Assembly: GCA_000231825.2 (NCBI GenBank)
Contig: JH720362.1
Coordinates: 309,288-348,445 of the forward strand
Direction of reading: 5' to 3'
Length of the DNA stretch: 39,158 nt
Source: Tetrahymena elliotti 4EA
Taxonomy: Eukaryota > Ciliophora > Oligohymenophorea > Hymenostomatida > Tetrahymenidae
In this document: positions 34,056 through 39,158 of the stretch, in pieces
Position numbering within the stretch: position 1 is the first letter of the stretch
How the letters are laid out: each line of letters opens with the position of its first letter
Notes under the pieces: generated by a model
Seen by the model: only the letters and a program-made list of their open reading frames with translations
Databases searched by the model: none
Told to the model about the DNA's origin: nothing
Made by a program: the position numbers and the translations under genes

Positions 34056-36898
34056 TGAGCAAGAAATAAATGAGGAAGAAGCTTAAGTTATTGAAAAATT
34101 TATAAAACAAAACAAGAATATTACTCAATTAAATCTTGATTTACAGTAATTCTCTTGAAAAATATTTGTGTTTCTTTATAATAAAATAAATATTAATTTT
34201 ACAAAAAACTATTTACATACATCAATGAATTCTATCATTTAAACATTTCAAATTTAATTTTAATAGTGGGTGCAAAATAAATGAAGAAAGAGTTTAAAGT
34301 ATTGCAAATATTCTAGAAAAGTGTTAGAATATTACTCAATTAAATCTAAATTTAAGGTAATTTTATTCAAAGATATATTTTGAATTTCTATTTTTAATAA
34401 AAGAAAGAAAAATTTAGTATTAAGTATTTTATTAACATCAAACAATTTTTTTCATGAAACATAAAAAAATTAATTTTATTAGTGAAAATGAAATCAAAAA
34501 AAAAGGAACTAAAAGTATTGCAAACGCTTTAGAAAAGTGCAAGAATATTACTTAATTAAATCTTGATTTGAGGTAATTTTTTTAAAAATAATCTTTGTGC
34601 TTCAATTTATTAAAAAATGTAAATTTAGGTAAGTTTTTTTACTTACATCTATTAATTCTATAATTTAAATATTTTATATTTAATTTTTTTAGTCATAATG
34701 AAATTAATGAAGAAGGAACTAAAAGGATAACAAATGCTCTTGAATAGAAATAGAATATTATTCAACTAAATCTAGATTTATGGTAATTTTATTATATTTC
34801 ATATTTCTATCTTAATAAAATAATCTAAATTTTACAAAAGTTATTTACTGCATCAATTAGTTATATCATTTAAATATTTTAAATTTATAGCGGCTGTAAA
34901 ATATTTGAAGAAGGAGCAAAAAGTATTGCAAATGCTTTAATAAAATGCTAGAATATTACTCAATTAAATCTAAGTTTAAGGTAATTAATTTTACAAAAAT
35001 ATTTTTGTGTTTCTATTTTCATAAAAGAAAGAAAAATTTAGCAAAAAATATTTACTTATATTAATTAATTCTATCACTTTAACATTTTAAATTTAATAGT
35101 AGGTGTAAGATAAATGAAGAAGGAGTAATAAGCATTGCAAATGCTATAGAAAAATGCTAGAATATTACTAAATTAATTCTTGCTTTAGGGTAATTTTATA
35201 CAAAATATTTTTTGTGTTTTTTTTTAAATATATATAAATTTTTCACAAAACTATTTACTTAGATCAATTAATTCTAATATTTAATTTTTTTAGTCTGAAT
35301 GAAATTTATGAAAAAGGAGTGAAAAGTATTGCAAATGCTATAGAAAATTAGTAGAATATTACTCTATTAAATCTTGATTTAAGGTAATTTTATTGAAACA
35401 ATTTTCGTGTTTTTTCTATTTTAATAAAATAACAAAAAATTCTGAAAAAACTATTTGCTTACACTAATATTAATTCTATGATTTAAATTTAATTTTGTTA
35501 GTGAGAATAAAATAAATGAAAAAGGAGCTAAAATTCTTGCAAATGCTTTAGAAAAATGCTAGAATATTATTTAATTAAATCTTAATTTACGGTAATTTCA
35601 TTCAAAAAATGATTTACTTCCATCATTTAAACATTTTAAATTTATTTTGATAGTGAGAATGAAATAAATGAAGAAGGTGCTAAAATTATTGCAAAATCTT
35701 TAGAAAAGTGCTAGAAAATTACTCAACTAAATCTTGATATGTGGTAATTTTATTTAAAATTTATATCTTTTTTCTATCTTAATAAAATAATGTAAATTTA
35801 GCAAAAAATTGTTGACTTACAACAATTAATTATCATTTATTAATTTAATTTTTATAGGAAGTGTAAAATAAATGAAGAAGGAGCAATAAGTATTGCAAAT
35901 GCTTTAGAAAAATGCTAGAATATTACTCAATTAATTCTTGATTTAGGGTAATTTTATTCAAAATATATTTTGTGTTTAAAAAGAAAAGTATATTTCTCAA
36001 AAATCATTATACTTACATATATTTCAAAATTTTTAATTTAATTCTAATAGTATGAATAAATTAAATGAAAAAGCAGCTAAAAGTATTGCTAATACTATAG
36101 AAAAGTGTGAGAATATTACACAATTAAATCTCTATTTATGGTAATATAATTTGAAAGATTTTGTATGTATTTTAATAAAAGAAATTAACAAAAAATTTAT
36201 TGCTTCCATTCATTAATTCTCTCAATTAAAAACATATTTCGCATTTATTTTGTTAGTCTGAATGAAATTTATGAAGAAGGAGCTACAAGTATTGCAAACG
36301 CTCTCTAAAAGTGCAAGAATATGACTCAATTAAATCTTGTTTTTTAGTAATTTTACTCAAAAGATTTTTATTTTTCCAATTTAAAAATATAAAAATAAAT
36401 TTTCCAAATAGGTATTTCTTTCCATTAATTAATTGTATAATTTCAGCACATTTTAACTTTAATTTTTTAGTGGGAATAAAATAAATGATAAAGGAGCTAA
36501 AAATATAGCAAATGCTATAGAAAAGTGCAAGAAAATATAGAAATTAAACATCGATTTAGGGTAATTTTATTTAAAATATTTTTTATGTTTATTCTATTCA
36601 TAATATTCCATCAATTAATCCTATCTTTAAATATTTTAAATTTATATTTGTTAGTCTGAATAATATACAGGAAGAAGGAGTTAAAAGTGTTGCAAATTTT
36701 TTTAAAAAATGCCTGAATATTACTCAATTAAATTTTAATTTCAGGTAATTTTTTTCAAAATATTTTTTGATTTTCTATTTTATTTACTAAAATGTAAACA
36801 TACATATTAAATAGTTCTACCTGGTGGGAATCAAAATATAGAAATGCAACTTTTGAAGAAAAAGATATTAAAATTATATTACCAAGTTTTAATTTGAT
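34056..36898 (+). CDS. LRR array D, C-terminal part of kinase gene 2 (or a separate LRR gene)
   Basis: Fourteen family-2 LRR exons, each exactly 90 nt and phase 2, start at 34056, 34267, 34483, 34693, 34891, 35100, 35294, 35502, 35654, 35858, 36051, 36257, 36471 and 36655. The unit reads NEINEEGAKSIANAL then EKCQNITQLNLDL. I saw no TGA and no lost donor, so this array is intact, unlike its paralogue B. A non-repeat exon 36815-36898 (84 nt, STWWESKYRNATFEEKD) follows in phase. The terminal exon and stop were not resolved: an acceptor at about 36948 opens a frame without an early TGA. The tail differs from that of array B. Confidence 0.8.
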
Positions 36899-37104
36899 GT
36901 AATTAATTTATCATATCAAATATTGAAATTTATATTAAATTTTAAGAGGAGTCCAAACATTAAATTTGTTTTATATGGATTATTAATATTCTATTTTTTA
37001 TTTTTAATTGTAAAATTTATAAACAAGATAAATTATTAAAACTTAATTTTCTACAACTCAAAAAATAATAAAATAATAAATGAATATTATTATAATTAAA
37101 ACAG

Positions 37105-38521
37105 AAGTAGCAAAGAATATGAATTAAATGAATGTGCAAGTAAAATAGATGTTTTCTCTTTACACTAAGGCTTAACAAAAAAATTAATGTAATTTTTTTA
37201 ATTTTTGTTAACTTTTACTTATTCAAAAAATAAGCAACCACAAATACTAAAATTTTAAATTTAATTAAATTTAAAATAAAATATAAAAAAAATTAATTAA
37301 TTAATTAAATTTAAGTACTTTCTTTTTATTTGGTTAAATTTTTTTGAGAATGATATTCTAAATATATTAGTTGGAAACAAATTTACTAGAAAATTGCTGA
37401 AAATATTATAAATTACTTATAAAATTAAGTTGAGATTTATCTTGATATTCAGTAACTACTTATCTATTTCTAGATTATAAAAACAAAAATAAGAGGATTT
37501 TTATGAATTTTATTCAATAGAAACTTAAACAAATATGATAATATTGAAACAGTTAAAAACCATATTGATTACAAAGCTCTCAGTCTTGTGTATATTAATC
37601 ATTTTGATATTTATAAAAATATTTAATTTAAAAACCAATTGTAAAAAAATAAAAATATTTTTAGAAAATAAAATATGGTGGCACAAGGATCAGTAGATTT
37701 AGATTTATATTTGGAGTAATTTTTATTAAGTTTTAAAACAATATTTATAATTTACTTTTTAATAAACCTTTTTTAATGATTTTAAATCAAATATATTAAT
37801 TAATAAAAAAAGTATCACATTCTTAGGGGAAAAAATAGTTTAGGACTTATTAAAGAAACTTAAATTAAGACTACCTTAGTCATAAGAAAATGTTAATCAT
37901 TAACAATTGATGAGAAGTCAAATTAAGTAAATTTAACATAAATTATTTTTACTGTATTTTTTTTAATTTTTTTATGAGCAAATTTATTACAATTATTGAT
38001 TAAAAATTTAAAGTTAAGAAGTTAATAATAATCAAATAATACTTTAAATCTTTAAATAAAGAAAGTTTTTATCTTTTATCTCATTTAAATGAAAAAATTG
38101 AAATTTTTAAAAATTTATAACACTTTGATACATAAAACATATATATTCTCAAACTAGAAAAGAAATTAAACCAATCCCTTGTTAGAGATTGAAAAACATT
38201 TTTCCTCATCCCCTTCCCCCCCTTTAAACACAAAAGATAGATACAATTTAACTTTTAAAAAAGGAAATATTTAATTAATTATTTAAAGAATTAATAGAAT
38301 TTTTTATAAGAAATAATTTGTACTTGAAATAAATTAACTTGATAATAATAATACCTAAATTAATCAGAAGACTCTATTATATTTATATTCATTTAACACA
38401 ATTTTGAAAATTACATTTTATCAAATAATATATTTAAAATATTTTATTTTTATTTTAGGTAATAAGAGTGTTGTGATCAAAAAAATTACATAAATTGTAC
38501 TCTATTAACCTTCAATTTTGA
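37105..38521 (+). CDS. N-terminal cap exons of LRR gene F
   Basis: Four phase-2 exons: 37105-37188 (84 nt, YELNECASKIDVFSLH), 37371-37451 (81 nt, WKQIYQKIAENI then EIYLDI), 37665-37715 (51 nt, GSVDLDLYL) and 38459-38521 (63 nt, CTLLTFNF). They match the cap exons of C and E in order and splice phase. No in-phase start codon was found. The block at 37805-37890, conserved with C and E, lacks the GTAAG seen in the other two copies. Confidence 0.55.
38201..38225. repeat. Pyrimidine (C-rich) tract in an intron of gene F
   Basis: A run of CATCCCCTTCCCCCCCC type. It stands out because G+C is scarce elsewhere. It lies between the cap exons at 37665 and 38459. No inverted partner was found nearby. 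Confidence 0.6.
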
Positions 38522-38918
38522 GTATTTACAAATTATTTATTTATAATAATGCAAATATACTTTTTTCGAACAAAAAAAATCCATTAGTGCAAGTTGAATA
38601 GTTAATTATTTTATTATTTAAACTAAACTAAATAATAAAACTACCAATCTGTAAAGTTCTCCTAATTAATACCTTTTTTAAAAAATATCCAAATTTTTAA
38701 AAAATAATTATTTTTGGGTTAATTTGATTGGGATAGAATATTAATTTAGTACAAATATGCTCATTAAAATAGTTTAGAAAATCTTCAAATTTAAAATAAT
38801 TTTTTTATTATATTATGGCAAAAAAATTTACTTCCAAATTTTTACTCATAATAAAAAAAAATGTTAATCTATCCTTTTTGTTAATTCTATTTTTGTATTT
38901 TAACTTAATTTTGCTAAG

Positions 38919-39158
38919 GAAAAAATATATTGGAGATAGTGGAGTTTCAAGTATAGGAAGTGTATTATAAAAATATCAAAATATTACTTTCCTTAATCTT
39001 AATTTACAGTAATTTTAATTTAATTTGCTTAATAAGTAAAAAAAAAATTTACATTATCAGCTTATTTATTTATGCTTGTTCTTTTCTCTGTTTTCATATT
39101 TTAACTTAATTTTACAGGAATAATCGAATTGGTGATAAAGGAGCTTCAAGTATTGGAA
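38919..39158 (+). CDS. LRR gene F array, truncated by the window end
   Basis: The first repeat exon 38919-39008 (90 nt, YIGDSGVSSIG) ends in phase 2 with a GTAATTTTA donor. The second begins at 39118 after TTTTACAG (NRIGDKGASSIG) and runs off the window. Family-1 type, as in arrays A, C and E. Confidence 0.8.

Overview
The window looks like nuclear DNA from a ciliate, most likely Tetrahymena or a close relative. It is extremely AT-rich. Long reading frames appear only when TAA and TAG are read as glutamine and TGA is the sole stop. Genes are interrupted by many short AT-rich introns, mostly GTAATTTT...TTTTAG. All supported genes are on the + strand. I see no bacterial, organellar or viral gene organisation, and no tRNA or rRNA gene.

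The region is dominated by tandem arrays of leucine-rich-repeat (LRR) exons. I placed about 86 repeat exons, most of them exactly 90 nt and almost all bounded by phase-2 introns (one nucleotide of a split codon at the 5' end, two at the 3' end). Each encodes one 30-residue ribonuclease-inhibitor-like LRR. Arrays of 90-bp phase-2 LRR exons are a known feature of young, expanding Tetrahymena gene families, and that fits this window. There are two repeat families. Family 1 (NxIGDxGASxIGxAL-type) makes arrays A (333-4124), C (16909-20747), E (22924-25475) and F (38919-window end). Family 2 (NxINEEGxKSIANAIEKC-type) makes arrays B (11537-14461) and D (34056-36744).

Layout: LRR gene A (5' end outside the window); kinase gene 1 (5875-10797) running into array B, ending about 14881; LRR gene C (14958-20915); decaying LRR gene E (21438-25741); a lone ORF with an (AG)n tract (26194-26940); kinase gene 2 (27420-33188) running into array D, ending after 36898; LRR gene F (37105 to the window end). 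Kinase 1 + B + C and kinase 2 + D + F are paralogous segments offset by about 21.5-22.3 kb, so the window is an ancient segmental duplication plus local exon duplication.

Kinase genes 1 and 2 share a long conserved exon with a glycine loop, an HSDIKP catalytic loop and a DFG motif, but with arginine at the usual beta-3 lysine position. In both, a GTAATTAATT donor in phase 2 lies just upstream of the first TGA. I therefore infer that the kinase exon is spliced into the downstream phase-2 LRR array, giving a kinase-LRR protein, while intron retention would give a kinase-only product.

Four foldback or terminal-inverted-repeat insertions are visible. One is a 90-bp palindrome inserted in frame in kinase 1. 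One is a 136-bp near-perfect palindrome flanked by an 8-bp duplication that copies a splice acceptor in gene 2. Two are imperfect elements in LRR introns. Several LRR exons in arrays B and E carry lesions (frameshift, TGA, lost donors, truncations), so the arrays are expanding and decaying at the same time. Exon joins were inferred by eye from splice signals, phase and paralogue comparison; none is confirmed by transcripts.
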